From Firmicutes bacterium UBA5389 (GTDB taxonomy: Bacteria > Bacillota > DTU025): a stretch of DNA of 49,450 nucleotides. Below, piece after piece: positions 49,400-49,450 of the stretch (the stretch's first letter is position 1; each line of letters begins with the position of its first letter). The stretch spans positions 1,698 to 51,147 of the forward strand of contig DHON01000012.1 in assembly GCA_002409965.1 (NCBI GenBank), written 5' to 3'. The position numbers and the translations under genes were made by a program. The notes beneath the pieces were generated by a model. It saw only the letters and a list, made by a program, of their open reading frames with translations, ran no database searches and was not told the DNA's origin.

Positions 49400-49450
49400 T
49401 TCAGGGGTAGCGCAAGTCGCTGTTCGCTGTCAACGGACTGTGAAAATGTC

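Overview
This is about 49 kb of a GC-rich bacterial chromosome with dense, largely co-directional housekeeping genes, Shine-Dalgarno (SD) sequences of the GGAGG type, frequent GTG and TTG starts, and sigma-A-type promoters. The gene content points to an anaerobic, spore-forming member of the Bacillota (Firmicutes). It carries SpoVT, a SpoIIM-family protein and YlbJ (sporulation), rubredoxin and rubrerythrin, pyruvate phosphate dikinase and acetate kinase (anaerobic energy metabolism), a HrcA/CIRCE-controlled groESL, a T-box in front of ileS and a TPP riboswitch in front of thiT. Gene orders ruvC-ruvA-ruvB-queH, recO-DUF4342-glyQS, ppdK-dgt-dnaG-rpoD and rpmB-asp23-fakA-degV-rsmD-coaD-ylbJ-ackA-yceD are those of deep-branching clostridial lineages. 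A more exact placement cannot be made from the sequence alone.

Layout. Positions 1-1782 hold the end of a GNAT acetyltransferase gene and a DUF362/ferredoxin gene. Positions 1859-11633 form an accessory catabolic island: a GntR/HutC regulator, a TIM-barrel glycoside-hydrolase-like protein and a PHP hydrolase on the plus strand; a sugar-type ABC importer (binding protein and two permeases, no ATPase) plus an exported alkaline phosphatase on the minus strand; and an exported type I phosphodiesterase on the plus strand. Together they look like a system that cleaves a phosphorylated or glycosylated substrate outside the cell and imports the product.

Positions 11655-24108 hold rsmI, groESL, a PrsW-like membrane protease, yebC, the ruvCAB/queH run, recO, a DUF4342 protein, a SpoIIM-family protein and glyQS. 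Positions 24132-33540 hold ppdK, dgt, dnaG, rpoD, two tRNA genes, a small zinc-finger protein, RNase P RNA and a rubredoxin/rubrerythrin stress cluster. Positions 33541-36560 are rich in non-coding features: a degenerate repeat array ending in a terminator-like hairpin, spoVT, a small unknown gene, the TPP riboswitch with thiT, the remnant of a thiamine pyrophosphokinase gene, and the ileS T-box. Positions 36561-49450 hold ileS, a second PHP gene and the rpmB-to-yceD run.

The strongest candidates for something not yet described are the repeat array at 33631-33993, the structured leaders in front of the spoIIM-like gene and dnaG, the decayed thiN behind thiT, and the phosphoester/glycan island. 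No CRISPR array, insertion sequence, phage gene or toxin-antitoxin pair was seen.
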